Origin: Chrysophaeum taylorii
Lineage: Eukaryota > Sar > Pelagophyceae > Pelagomonadales > Pelagomonadaceae
DNA length: 64,000 bases
NCBI GenBank assembly: GCA_029834535.1
Contig: JAQMWT010000351.1
Span: 62,001 to 126,000 of the forward strand
Reading direction: 5' to 3'
Shown here piece by piece: positions 41,401 to 51,332 of this stretch; the stretch's first letter is position 1; each line of letters begins with the position of its first letter. Made by a program: the position numbers and the translations under genes. Below the pieces are notes generated by a model. The model did no database searches, was not told where the DNA came from, and was given only the letters and a program-made list of their open reading frames with translations.

Positions 41401-42972
41401 CGGCCCGGCTCCTCCACTACTCGCTACACTAGACGGGGTACGGGGCAAGCGTCGGACCGTCAGATTACAGTGAATACGAGAGGTTGACTAAAACAAAGTG
41501 ATTGCTTAGTGAATGTGCAACGCTGGGTTTTCGAGATCGCAGTCGACAACGTATTGTCCGCCGACTCAAAGGAGGCAACTGACAATCAAGCGAAACAGTT
41601 GGGTAAGAACACTTCCGACGACTTGGTGACAACAAACAACAAAGTGCTTCGGATAGGCCTGGTCGAAAGGCCAGAGCCGATTGCATCCTGACGGACGGGA
41701 TGCAAACGTATTTATAACCCTTACCCCTTGTTGGTTGTTGTCCCTGGCAGCCTATGGCATGCCGTTTCGAGGAAATAAAAGCCAACAAGGGGAAGGATCG
41801 GCTTCGCGATAGGCCGCGGGGGTAACGAACGAACCACAAGACGGGGACCGTGTTGTCGATATGCTTGATAATGACCGCCGAAAAGTACGTGAAGACGCAC
41901 GACACTCGCGTTCGCACGCCCAAGGGGGGTTCCTTCCCGCGCACCGTTTCCTCAACTTTGCGCGGGATCTATGCGTACCACTCGCGGAATTCCGAAAAGT
42001 GGTGCCATTCGGCGAAATTACGGATATCAGAGCACCGCCCTCGAAGCGTATCGCCTCTGGAACTCGAGGTGCCGGAAGCCCACCGAGAGGGGCATCATTC
42101 GCGAAGCGCCTTCCCCTCTCGCGCTCGAGACGTTGCGGGCGTTGATCCAAGCCATACGCCGCTGCAGCCAAACGCGCGTGCGATACTGTGAATTTCACGA
42201 CCACGGTGCGTGCCGAACCATGTTTCTGGACGACGACGACGCCGCGCTTGATGTTCGAGCGACATTCATTTAGCCCAAGTTTGGTGGATTTCCGAGCCCG
42301 GATGTGCCAAGCTCTGTTCATCGCACCCTCTTCATTCCGCTTCGTTCGCCGAGAAGAACTTTCAGCCGCGCAACGCGTTGCCTCGGCAGCGTGAGTTCAT
42401 TCATTCATTCATTCATTCATAAATCTGATTCAGGAGATTGGTGCGGTGACCGTCGACCACAACGTCACGATCTCGCCGCTCCGCCAGCATGCGCTGCGAT
42501 CTCGGGTGGCCTATGCGATGAACGAAACGCGCACGCCAACTCAAACACCACCAACGGTGACCGGCGCCGAGCGTAGTATTTTCGGTGCTCGCGGAGCGAG
42601 GCGGCAGCCAAGGAGGAAGGAAGATTGCAAAGCACGGACTTGAACGAATCGTTTTGAGTTTCGCGGTTAAATATCGCGAGCGACGAGAGCAACAAAAGTT
42701 GTCGCGTCAAAAATTTTGAAATGCGATGGTACCTACCTACCTACCATGGCGGAGGCTGCCGCATTGAGGTCAAAATAGTGGGCCCGTGGCTTCTTGGCGC
42801 CACCCGGCCCGTATCCTCTTCCGTATCGTGAAGGAAAGCCAACGAAGAAAGGACTCGGCGCGATTAGAAGAGCACACAAAGGCACGGTGCGATTCGTGTG
42901 CGAAAGAAGAAGAAGAAGGCTGTACTTTGAGGTGCCCACCACAACCAAAGGCATTCGTTCTTCGCTTAGATT
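41401..42972. other. No gene recognised; (ATTC)n microsatellite at 42395-42420
   Basis: Overlapping frames on both strands at 41750-42320 (up to 189 codons) read well in more than one phase (for example RTPKGGSFPRTVSSTLRGIY on plus) but no family is recognisable. An ATTC array lies at about 42395-42420 and an (ACCT)n run near 42731-42745. Upstream part may be the continuation of the hAT fragment. Confidence 0.35.
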
Positions 42973-43611
42973 TTATATTAACACCACGTTGTCGAGGGAG
43001 GTGAGCTCGATCATGACGGGCTCGGGCCCCCCGTTTTGGGAGGGGGACTTTTCGGGGGGGGGTGGTCGTCTGAGCTTGGAAATCGCGAGGAGGAGACCGT
43101 GGGCGGCGCCGACCGTCGAGAAGGCCGAGCAGAGGCGACCGCTCCAGAGGGCGTAGGACGTCAAGGTCGCGACCACCAGAGCCACGAAGATCCGCGCCGG
43201 CCGGCAGCGCGTCCCTTGGGGCTGGAGAACGTTGAGAAGGCCGTAGGCGGCCAAGAAAATTCGCCAGTTCGTGGACGACGGACTCGCGACGACGACCGCG
43301 GCGGTTATAGCCTCGGCGATCGCCGTCGCGAGAAAGAACCGACCCCTCCAGAGCGTCGCGATGTTGAGAATGCCGGCGAAAGCGAAAAGGCGGGATCCGA
43401 AAAATCCGACGAGACTATGGAGAGCGCAGCAAACCGCTGACCGTCGCGTCTTATAGACAAAAAATTTTGACAAACAATACACGACCAACGACGCGTACTG
43501 GAGACAGGCGAACCAATGCGATCCAACCTGCAGCCCGACGCCCACGGCGCACAGCAGCGGCACGAGAATCTCGCATCGTTTCGTTGGTGGATCCTCTTCT
43601 TTTGCCTCCAT
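42973..43611 (-). CDS. Multi-pass membrane protein of unknown function, 212 aa
   Basis: Intact minus frame with a short hydrophilic N-terminus (MEAKEEDPPTKRCE), about five or six hydrophobic helices (ILVPLLCAVGVGLQVGSHW; ASLVVYCLSKFFVY; FLATAIAEAITAAVVVASP; IFVALVVATLTSYALWSG; AHGLLLAISKL) and a Pro-rich hydrophilic tail. Size and layout are like small integral membrane proteins of the TMEM or ergosterol-28 class: FACLQYASLVVYCLSKFFV with a later LLNVLQPQGTR. An ERG28-like assignment is only a guess. The PIF1 relic begins just upstream of its start. Confidence 0.6.
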   Translation of the reverse strand: MEAKEEDPPTKRCEILVPLLCAVGVGLQVGSHWFACLQYASLVVYCLSKFFVYKTRRSAVCCALHSLVGFFGSRLFAFAGILNIATLWRGRFFLATAIAEAITAAVVVASPSSTNWRIFLAAYGLLNVLQPQGTRCRPARIFVALVVATLTSYALWSGRLCSAFSTVGAAHGLLLAISKLRRPPPPEKSPSQNGGPEPVMIELTSLDNVVLI

Positions 43612-43654
43612 ATGGCAAATTTATCTTATCGCTTACCCTTCTTCTATAGAAGCA

Positions 43655-44258
43655 GGCCAGTAAGTTCACCTATCTCTAACCCCAGTAAGTTCACCTGGTC
43701 CCAGTAAGTAAGTTCACCTGGTTCCAGTAAGTTCACCTGGTTCCTGTAAGTTCACCTGGTCCCAGTTATAGTTCACCTATGGTGCGCGTGTAGACGCCGG
43801 GAGGGGTCTTATCGGTATTGCGCAGCACGTGTGGGGTAGGGTGGAGTCGTCGACCCAGATGAGTATATCTCCTCGGGGTTGCCGATCGACAGAGAGCCAC
43901 GTAGAGCTGGACGTGGCAGAAGACGGGCTTGTGGGCAAGAGGACGCCGACCTCGCGGGGCGTCTGGCCCTGGCTCTTGGTGATCGTCTGGCGTCGGCGGG
44001 CCTTAAGGGATACAGGTTGGAGGAGCCTCGGTGACAACGACACGATCGATCATGTATCTGGTACCGTTGCAGTGGCCGTGCGACGGGTCGAGGTTGCGAA
44101 GACCTTAACCTCGCGATCAAAGTCAGCATGCCGTTGGTTGTCAGGGAGTTCCCGAAAACTCGACTGTAAAGAGCGAGGCGTCGTCTTCCGACCCAACCTA
44201 GTCGGCCGAAAAGAACTCCGACGCCTCGTCTCCGGGAAAAAAGGCCGCGGTCATTCAT
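43655..44258 (-). mobile_element. PIF1-type helicase relic (Helitron-like) with 3' GTGAACTTACTGG array
   Basis: The minus strand encodes C-terminal PIF1/RecD-like helicase motifs: LRNLDPSHGHCNGTRYMIDR (about 44080), TITKSQGQTPREVGVLLP (about 43960), PVFCHVQLYVALCRS (about 43910) and the end RNTDKTPPGVYTRTIGEL then stop (43783). These are the NLD..GxCNGTR, KSQGQT and QLYVALSR motifs of eukaryotic PIF1 and Helitron helicases. Motifs fall in different frames, so it is a relic. Beyond the stop, 43665-43780 holds at least five copies of the CCAGTAAGTTCACCTGGT unit, also found at 1.89 kb and the right edge. No Rep nuclease domain is present, so Helitron origin is likely but not shown. Confidence 0.7.
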
Positions 44259-44451
44259 GCGCGCGTTGTCAGCATCGACAACATCGTTTCGACGGGGCGT
44301 GAGAATGGCGCGCTGGCTAAAAGAGCCGCCGCGGGTCGTGGAAACAGTCTGCGAGGTCGCCGTAGACGGCTTGGAGGATCAATGCCTGCCTGGCTCGCGG
44401 GCCTATCTGATCCTTACCCTAAATCGAGGGACAAGCACCCACCCACATCCC

Positions 44452-45323
44452 GGTCCCGCGTACTTATTTCCGCCCGTCAGGCACATCCCTCATACCCCAC
44501 AAACCCACCCACATCCTTCATGCTCCCCACACACATCCTTCATGCTCCCCACACACCCCCCCCTCTTAGCAGTCGACATTTAAAGACAAACACCCTCGAC
44601 AACAAGGAGCAACTCTACGACATCAAAACCCTCGCTTGGGGTTCGTTGTACACCGCCCACGCCCTCCATCCCGCCCACCCGTCGCCTGTCGATCGGCGCG
44701 CAGCGCAAGTCCACTCCGAATACCTCGCTCACGCCCGCGGCATCGACGCCATCATCCCCCAGCCGGGTACAGCACCACCGCCTGGCTTCTTGGGCCCTGT
44801 CGAACAGCGGCTACGTAGCTACGGCACCGTCGCCGGCCTCGTCTTTGGTGCCTTCGGTGAGGCCAGCGCGGCGTGCCACGCTCTCGCCCAAACATGCGGA
44901 GAGCGCATCGCTGCGCGAACCTGGGTGGCAAGCGGCTGCGCCAACTTCACAGAGGCAAAGGCGGCCCAAACTCGCCGCATCTACCGTGAGTGGGGGATCG
45001 CCAACGCATTAGGCCGGGCTCGCTGTGCCCTCACCGCCCTCACCCATGTCGCCGCCTCGGGGAACCCCACCCAGGCCGCCCGATCCCAGCAGGACGTCAC
45101 CCTTCGTCGCACATACGTCCGGCGGCAGCATGCGTACGACCTACCAAGGCGGGGCCCTTGGTCCTCTCTTCGCCTGCCCCACGCCTCGGCGATGACCCCG
45201 CCGACTAGGTCCCGCGTACTTATCTCCGCCCGTCAGGCACATCCCTCATACCCCACAACCCCACCCACATCCTTCATGCTCCCCACACACACCTCCCTCT
45301 TAGCAGTCGACATTTAAAGACAA

Positions 45324-45325
<2 letters not shown>
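44452..45325 (+). mobile_element. Cassette bounded by ~120-bp direct repeats with a coding segment inside
   Basis: Two near-identical segments (44452-44590 and 45209-45322) share TCCGCCCGTCAGGCACATCC, ACCCACATCCTTCATGCTCC and TCTTAGCAGTCGACATTTAA; the first copy has an internal duplication of CATCCTTCATGCTCCCCACA. Between them, 44595-45200 encodes a plausible domain: KTLAWGSLYTAHALH, VHSEYLAHARGIDAI, GFLGPVEQRLRSYGTVAGLV, FGAFGEASAACHALA, YREWGIANALGRARCALTAL. The GPVExxLxxxGxVxGLVFGAFGEAS pattern reminds me of the region downstream of reverse transcriptases in some algal and dinoflagellate retroelements; this is from memory. Whether the repeats are element termini or a tandem duplication is unresolved. 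Confidence 0.4.
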
Positions 45326-45354
<29 letters not shown>

Positions 45355-45362
45355 AACATCTG
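45326..45362. repeat. (ACAGACAA)n microsatellite
   Basis: Tandem GACAAACA/GACAGACA units directly after the second direct repeat. Confidence 0.85.
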
Positions 45363-47733
45363 TCGATTAGTAGTAAGGACCTAACAACACCTTGTGTGAA
45401 GGGTTGTTGCAAGTCAAGGGGCGGGCGACAGTTACCACGTTGTCAGACGTTGATGGCGCCTCTGAGCGCGAACAGCTGGCCTTGTCATTAAATGCTTTCG
45501 AAGTGTCATATTGAGGCTGGAGCCCCTTGTCCTCGTCGTCGTCGTCGTCATCATCAAAGACGTTCTGGCATTCGGTGTCGATCAGTGCCTTGATTCGCGT
45601 CGCCTATTGGTCTTCTTGAGCCGCTCATGCATCCTCGATCGCTACCCGATGATTTGAGCCTAGAGGCAAAATCACTCTCTCTTCGATAAGTTATCTTGTG
45701 AAAAGAAAGCGTGCAGTAGCACCTTTCTTCTTCTTGCACCCCCCCTCCCCTGCCTCTCGCTCGATGCAACTCTTTCTCCATCGCGGGCAAAACTCTGCCC
45801 GGTCCGAAAAGGAACAGCGATCGGCGTGGCGCCCTCGGACGCCGCCGACTCTGGAACACCAGTACCACTGACTGACTGACTCGGAGGACTCCTCACGAAC
45901 TGGTACGGTTCTCTACTCTTCGAGCGTGGACATCGTCTGGAAGTCACACGAACTGACTGACTCACTGGTGGTATCTGCGAAAAAGTGCACAGAGTGCGAC
46001 ATCCCACCGAGGTCTATGATGATGCTCTCAAAGGCTCGGTGCCAAAGACTACAATCTGATCGCTCGTCGCTAGAGCTCGCCACTCATTTCTTTACCCCGG
46101 CCGGCCTCTCCGCCTTCGCACAAGCAAACTTCTGTGACTTCCAAGCCATCATGTTTATTTTCCGCCCTTGAACGATGCCGCCTACTTTCCCGTTCGTCAT
46201 CGCTCGTCTCCTGTCCATTAACGGATTCGCAACCTTGAACCCCGCTCTCGAGAGCTTTTCTCAGCGAAGATCGATCGCTCACAAGTGCGAAAGAAACAGA
46301 CTCAAGGAAAGTTCAACAATCGCGTACGATCCGTTTACGAATTTTGTGGCAACATCCATCGAGTTGTCAAAGTCGAATGGACAGACGCAGACCAAGCTAG
46401 GCGCCGGACTCGAACACGCGGATGCGGGCAGGCCGCGAGCAGTTGCGGGTATGAAACACACGAATACAAACCTAGCAGACGCGAGCAAAGTGCTGCCCAC
46501 GAGCGAGCCGAGCCGTTTATGGGCACTGCGGTCCCGCACGAATCACTCGGTGATTCCTGAAACACTTTCCTCCTCCTGCAAGGAAAATTTTCGCGGCCTT
46601 GTAGTGCCCATTCAAAGTGATCAAGCCTGTTTGTTAGCCAACAATTGGGTGCGGCGGATCGAGAGAAGCACGCGCTTTCGTGGCGCGTGCCTCGTTTCCT
46701 CTCGGAACTCAATAATCTCGCGGGAAAGCGCGCTACACCACCGTTTCGACCAATCAAAAGTACGTGGCGGAAGCGACGACGAGGCAAAGAACGAGGGCGC
46801 AACGTCATTACAATGTCGCTCGATGACGACGTCGTTCGCAAAAGCCCCCGTGCGAACTCACCCGTCACGCTTGTCTTCCTGACGCGTTCCCAGTAGCCTA
46901 CGACGTACCGCGATGATCCATCCACCTCTGCACCGTGACGATACATGACGCTCACATTATTTGGGTGCTGGACGGCAAACATATTAAAGGTGACTGACTG
47001 ACTACGCATACTGCAAGGGTCGTCGTCGTCGTCGCTGAATTGCATCATCACCGAAAGTTGCGCTCCCCAATGGCGGCGTAGACTATAGTAGAATAGCGGT
47101 GGCGGGCAAACACGCGTTGTTGCCCTTAAGGAGGTCCCCCCTCTCGTGTTGTTGTTCAGAGTCCAAAAAAAGTTGGTTTGGAACGCAGCGACATCTTCTT
47201 TTTGCAAGGTGGCGATGTCGGGGGGGTGCGTCCGTAGAGTGATGTTTCGCGCGATTGAGCGGCGGCGGCACCAGAACGAGGGATGGAAGTCCCGCGCTGC
47301 CAACGTCAATCGCAGGACGAAGACGTAAGAAGAAGGTGGCGGGGAGTGGACTAAGCACGTAAATTTTTTTGAGTGCGAGAGCACACACGTCCGAGGAGGT
47401 GCAGCGAGGCCGAATCAATCGGGACTATCAGAGGCCCGTGACCTTCGTCGATGCGCATTGACGGACGGATAATGGGGGCGCCAGATGCGCGCTCTTCTCG
47501 GGCGGATGCAAAGCTGCCCCTTGCGGTCAAAAAGAATTGCGTGGCATGAAATGGCGGTCCAAACAACCCACCCGAGACTACGATGACAGCCCAGAGAGCG
47601 CTTAGGATCGGGGGTTACATCAAGCAAGCGAGGGGGGGGGGGGTTGACGAATGGTCGAAGAGGTGCGTGCAAAAGCAGCGGAGGGTTTTTTTTTGGGAGG
47701 TATGCGGCTCCACTGCTCCGAGAAGAGTGTAAT
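45363..47733. other. No confident gene; several open frames
   Basis: A 349-codon minus frame (46335-47384) and a 235-codon plus frame (46175-46882) overlap; neither shows a domain, and both have odd composition (Arg/Ser-rich, Cys scattered). The region carries GACT repeats (45868-45880), a GTC run (45536-45550) and a poly-G tract (about 47630-47643). One of the two frames could be a lineage-specific gene. Confidence 0.3.
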
Positions 47734-49935
47734 TTAGGAAAAGACGACGTCGACGAGGCCGGCGAGGACCTCGGGGGCCTCGACGTCGTAGTCGTCCGTG
47801 TCGAGGACGGGGGGTTTCTTGAGCCACGAAGCCTTGAGTTCGGGGTCGAAGGTGTCTGTCCCAAACATTAAATCGCTCAAAAAGCCCGTGCACTTATCTC
47901 GATTTTTGACGGAGACGAATTTGAAGTCGATGTGGGTCCATTTGGCGGCCTCGTAGTCGTCCTTGTATTTGCGCGCCGGCATCGTGAAGAACTCGAGCTG
48001 AAATGCCGAGGTCGCGACGGACACGGCGTCGCCGAGCTCGTCGAGGATTGGGTAGTCGTTTTTTGCCAAATCTACGACGGCCGACCCTCGATTCGAGGCG
48101 TAGCCTGCGGCAATTTTCTCGACTGGCTTGCCGTCGAGCTTGACTTGGAGGAAGGAGAGCGCATGCTCCGAATCCTGAACATCGCCGCGGCGGACGACCG
48201 CGTCGAGCGTCACCTTTCCGCGCTCTTTGATGACGATTCCGTCGATCCACTGGGCGTGGGTCCCCGGCTTGCCAAAGCAGCGAACATAGAATTCGATCCC
48301 ATCCGGCGTCGCGAGCATAGGGAGCCAGCGGCCAAGAGGCAACCAGAACTGAATTTTCGTTCCGCGAGCGCCGACGACGACGGGGTCAGCCCCAAACTTT
48401 GGCACTGGCGAGGGCGGCGCCGACATAACGTCTTCAAAAAGCGGCACCTCCTCTTCAATAATGCTGCGGGGTTCTTCTTCGATGATGACGGCGGTGGGCA
48501 GGGGCGAGGGATGCGCCGAAGAATCGACCGCGGGGCCTTCTTCTTCTTCTTCTTCTTCCGCTCGCGTCTGCGTGCGGCAGCTGAGACCGTCGTTGCGCGT
48601 TGTCGACTGGTGATCGGCGGCGCGGGCGAGCTTGGGCTTGCCTCCGAGGGCCTGGGGGTTTTCCACTTCGTCGCAAAGGTCGTCGTCGTCTTCGGCCGCG
48701 GGACACCAACGCTGACATCTGTCGACTTGGATTTCTAGAGATTCAGAGCCGATTTGGTGCCAATTTTCGATGCAGTAGCCCACCTCGACGGGCAGCATGA
48801 TCTCCCACATGCCACCGCCGTCGTTGGCGCTGCAAAAGACGCGGGTCCCGACGGGGGTGTTGTCGACGGATAGAGGGTCCAGCTGGTAGCACGCCCCGAA
48901 GGTGCCTAAGGATCGACCGTCGAGCGATACCGGTATTGTTTTGGTGCCGTCGTTGCCCGGAGGGTAAACGTAGTCGTCCACAACGAGGTCGACGCCCTCG
49001 ATCCACAGATAATATTGGGGGTCGAGATTGGCAGTCAGCGTGATCAGGACAATACCGAGGGCTTCGTCGGCGACGCACGTCAGAAAGGCCCGGGCTTGGT
49101 CCGCGGGGGTAGACAAAACCTCTCCTTCCAACAGCGTCTCGACGACGCAGTCGATCGCATTTCCAGAGCTATCGTAGCACGTCCCCTTCCCGAAGCCCGT
49201 GAGGTCGGCGCACCGGAGGTCTCGATTCGAGGTCCGCTCGACGTAAAACCCTTTCTGGTTAAAATCGGGCTTGTCCGCGTTGACGTCGTGCACAACGAAC
49301 AGAGGCCTCGAAACGCCAGAATCCGCGGCGCCGAGGCCGTTGGAGTAAAAGTAGGTCGCGTTGAAAATAAACCCCACAAACGGGACGCCCCCGATTTGCT
49401 GCAACGGCGAATCCTCAAAACATTCGATACTCAAAACGTCGTACCGGCAAAGATACGCCACTTCCTCGCCAAACAAAAACGCTGCCAGCGGATAGTTGCT
49501 GCCATCGCTGTCGAAGAGCATGCCCGCCGCATTCACGCGGGTCGGTTGGCCGAGTCTCTGGACTACCGAATTTATGGCGGGATCGTAGTCGTCCAACGCG
49601 AAGTACGCGAGCGTCGCGTTCGTTTCGAACGAATAAAAGATGTGAAGAATGTTCGTCTCGTCGTAGGGTGCCTCGTGCGACACTTGAATCGGTCCGTTCC
49701 GCGCCACGCACTCCAACGCGGTGATGTTCGTGTTCTCCCAAGTTATGTCGGACCCAGCCTCCCTGCCCGCGACGATCTCGCTCCCCGTACTTATTATTTC
49801 CCCAACAGGCACTTCCGGCGCTTGCAGCCGACGATGCGGATGATCACCGGCCGCCGCAGCCGCCGCCAGAACGCCGCGGCTCTTCCAGAACAACAACAGT
49901 GTAGTAGTGAGTTCTACGACGCACCACCGCCGCAT
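47734..49935 (-). CDS. Large secreted protein of unknown function, 733 aa
   Basis: Intact minus frame with an N-terminal hydrophobic leader (VELTTTLLLFWKSRGVLAAA) ending in Ala-rich signal-peptidase-like sequence. Residues about 40-420 form a Cys-containing extracellular-type region (NITALECVARN, ADLTGFGKGTCYDSSGNA, FGACYQLDP, FCSANDGGGMWEIMLP) ending in a Cys-rich piece CQRWCPAAEDDDDLC. An acidic low-complexity linker (AEEEEEEEGPAVD) follows. The C-terminal 220 residues (VVGARGTKIQFWLPLGRWLP to DFKFVSVKNRDKCTGFL) look like one beta-rich folded domain. No catalytic motif was seen. There is no GPI signal or transmembrane end. Together with the secreted protein at 8.8 kb it suggests a rich extracellular proteome. 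Family unknown; possibly lineage-specific. Confidence 0.78.
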   Translation of the reverse strand: MRRWCVVELTTTLLLFWKSRGVLAAAAAAGDHPHRRLQAPEVPVGEIISTGSEIVAGREAGSDITWENTNITALECVARNGPIQVSHEAPYDETNILHIFYSFETNATLAYFALDDYDPAINSVVQRLGQPTRVNAAGMLFDSDGSNYPLAAFLFGEEVAYLCRYDVLSIECFEDSPLQQIGGVPFVGFIFNATYFYSNGLGAADSGVSRPLFVVHDVNADKPDFNQKGFYVERTSNRDLRCADLTGFGKGTCYDSSGNAIDCVVETLLEGEVLSTPADQARAFLTCVADEALGIVLITLTANLDPQYYLWIEGVDLVVDDYVYPPGNDGTKTIPVSLDGRSLGTFGACYQLDPLSVDNTPVGTRVFCSANDGGGMWEIMLPVEVGYCIENWHQIGSESLEIQVDRCQRWCPAAEDDDDLCDEVENPQALGGKPKLARAADHQSTTRNDGLSCRTQTRAEEEEEEEGPAVDSSAHPSPLPTAVIIEEEPRSIIEEEVPLFEDVMSAPPSPVPKFGADPVVVGARGTKIQFWLPLGRWLPMLATPDGIEFYVRCFGKPGTHAQWIDGIVIKERGKVTLDAVVRRGDVQDSEHALSFLQVKLDGKPVEKIAAGYASNRGSAVVDLAKNDYPILDELGDAVSVATSAFQLEFFTMPARKYKDDYEAAKWTHIDFKFVSVKNRDKCTGFLSDLMFGTDTFDPELKASWLKKPPVLDTDDYDVEAPEVLAGLVDVVFS

Positions 49936-50237
49936 CGATCTTCAGTTTTTTGTTTTCGCCGCAAACCCAACAACAACGGATAAATTTCGAAATTTTGGTG
50001 TGTTATGATGGATGGGCTTTTTTTTTTCTTTCTTTCAAAATACAGTCAAAAAATCTTAATCTTTTCTTCGGTCCGACCCGCTCGAATCGACGACGACGAC
50101 GACGCTTCTTCGGCTCCCCTATCGCTCGTTCCTTTTGCCTGCCTCTGCTCAACACTTCAGAAGTCGGCGAGTCGCGTCCCAGAATAGAATAAGCACACAC
50201 CCCCTAATACTTACCCGCTTACCCGCTTGTAACCGAC

Positions 50238-51332
50238 ATGGAGGAGTGTTCTTATTGCGGCCAGCCGTTCGACCGGGCCCGCGGCGACGACGAGGAAGAC
50301 CGTTATTTCGTGCGCGTCCCGCGCATCCTCCGGTGTCTGCACGTCGCGTGCGAAAACTGCCTGCACGCCGCGAGGGAGAAAGGGCTAAAGTTCGTGTGCT
50401 GCGACCTGGAGACGTAAGTAAGAAGCGCCGAAGCCATCGCGGCACTCCCGTGCGACTGGACGAGCCTTCCCGCGGGGTGCGAGGAGTGCGATGAACCGAG
50501 CACGCTGACGTGCCGGACCTGCGATATGGCGGTCTGCGCGACGCACGCCGCGGACCACCTATCTCACGACGTTTCGGCCGTCGAAGCGCCGGTCGTGGCG
50601 TGCGCGCACGGTCCCGCCACCTTTGGGTGCCTCAAGTGCGGCGCTGTCGGGTGCGCGAAATGCTCGGGATCCCACGACTGGGCAGACTTTGAGGACGCGG
50701 TAGATCTGGACCGAATTGCCGTCTCCGCGCGAGAAGCCGAAGCTCGCGCGTCCGAAGCTGCCCGCCGCGCGCGCCGCGACGTCGGGTGCGCGATGGCGAG
50801 GCTCAGGGCTGCCATAGACAAGCGCGAGGCCGAGTTGTTGGAGCCCATAAAAGCGCTCGAAAAACGAATCGAAGCTTATAAGCTGGCGTCCCGGCGCGTC
50901 GACGACGCGGCGGCCTGCGGTTCGCGCGCCCAACGCTTTGCCCTCTCAAAAGTTGCGGCGCGACGCCTTGGCGACTTTGTCTTGGAGCCCCCGCACGTCC
51001 AACTCCCGGACCCCGAAAAACTCGTCGGGCTCGTCGCTGCTTACGGCGGCGTCGTCGTCGCTCGAAAGCAGCCCTCGTCCAAGTCGAGAACGAGAGATTC
51101 GGACGTAGATTTCGTCGTCCACGCGTCCAAGCCAACGACCACGCGCCAGGGCCAACGGAAAGAAACCTGGCGCGTCGACGTCCTCCGCGGCGGCGATGAC
51201 GTCATCGCCCGCCTCCTCGCGGTAACGACGGCCGACGCGAGCCTAACCGAAAAACGGAGGGTCGACGTTTTTTCTGCGACGGAGGAAGGGCCTCCCACCA
51301 TCTGCATCAAACGCGCCCTCTCGCCTGGATAA
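50238..51332 (+). CDS. RING/B-box (TRIM-like) protein with an in-frame TAA between RING and B-box
   Basis: From ATG 50238 the frame reads MEECSYCGQPFDRARGDDEE, then LRCLHVACENCLHAAREKG and FVCCDLE: a C-x2-C...C-x-H-x2-C-x2-C...C-C RING finger. At 50415-50417 there is TAA inside GACGTAAGTAAGAAG. The same frame continues with CEECDEPSTLTCRTCDMAVC (B-box), a second zinc motif (CAHGPATFGCLKCGAVGC), a coiled coil (AREAEARASEAARRARRDV, KREAELLEPIKALEKRIE) and a C-terminal domain (WRVDVLRGGDDVIARLL). RING, B-box and coiled coil in this order is the TRIM layout of E3 ubiquitin ligases. The stop overlaps a perfect splice-donor sequence (GTAAGT), so a very short in-frame intron, read-through, or a real break are options. 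A 268-aa B-box/coiled-coil protein from the ATG at 50526 is also possible. Confidence 0.65.

Noticed and set aside
41850-42200. AP2/ERF-like transcription factor
   Set aside because: Short basic motifs in two frames suggested it, but the YRG and WAAEIR elements of an AP2 domain are absent.
43660-43780. CRISPR-like array of CCAGTAAGTTCACC units
   Set aside because: Units are near-contiguous with no unique spacers, lie behind a PIF1 helicase relic, and the genome is eukaryotic.
44452-45325. Direct repeats as retrovirus-type long terminal repeats
   Set aside because: Repeats are only ~120 bp, lack visible TG...CA ends or primer-binding site, and no polymerase lies between them.
46335-47384. 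349-codon minus frame as a gene
   Set aside because: No recognisable domain, Cys/Arg/Ser-rich odd composition, and a comparable overlapping plus frame exists; kept only as an unresolved region.
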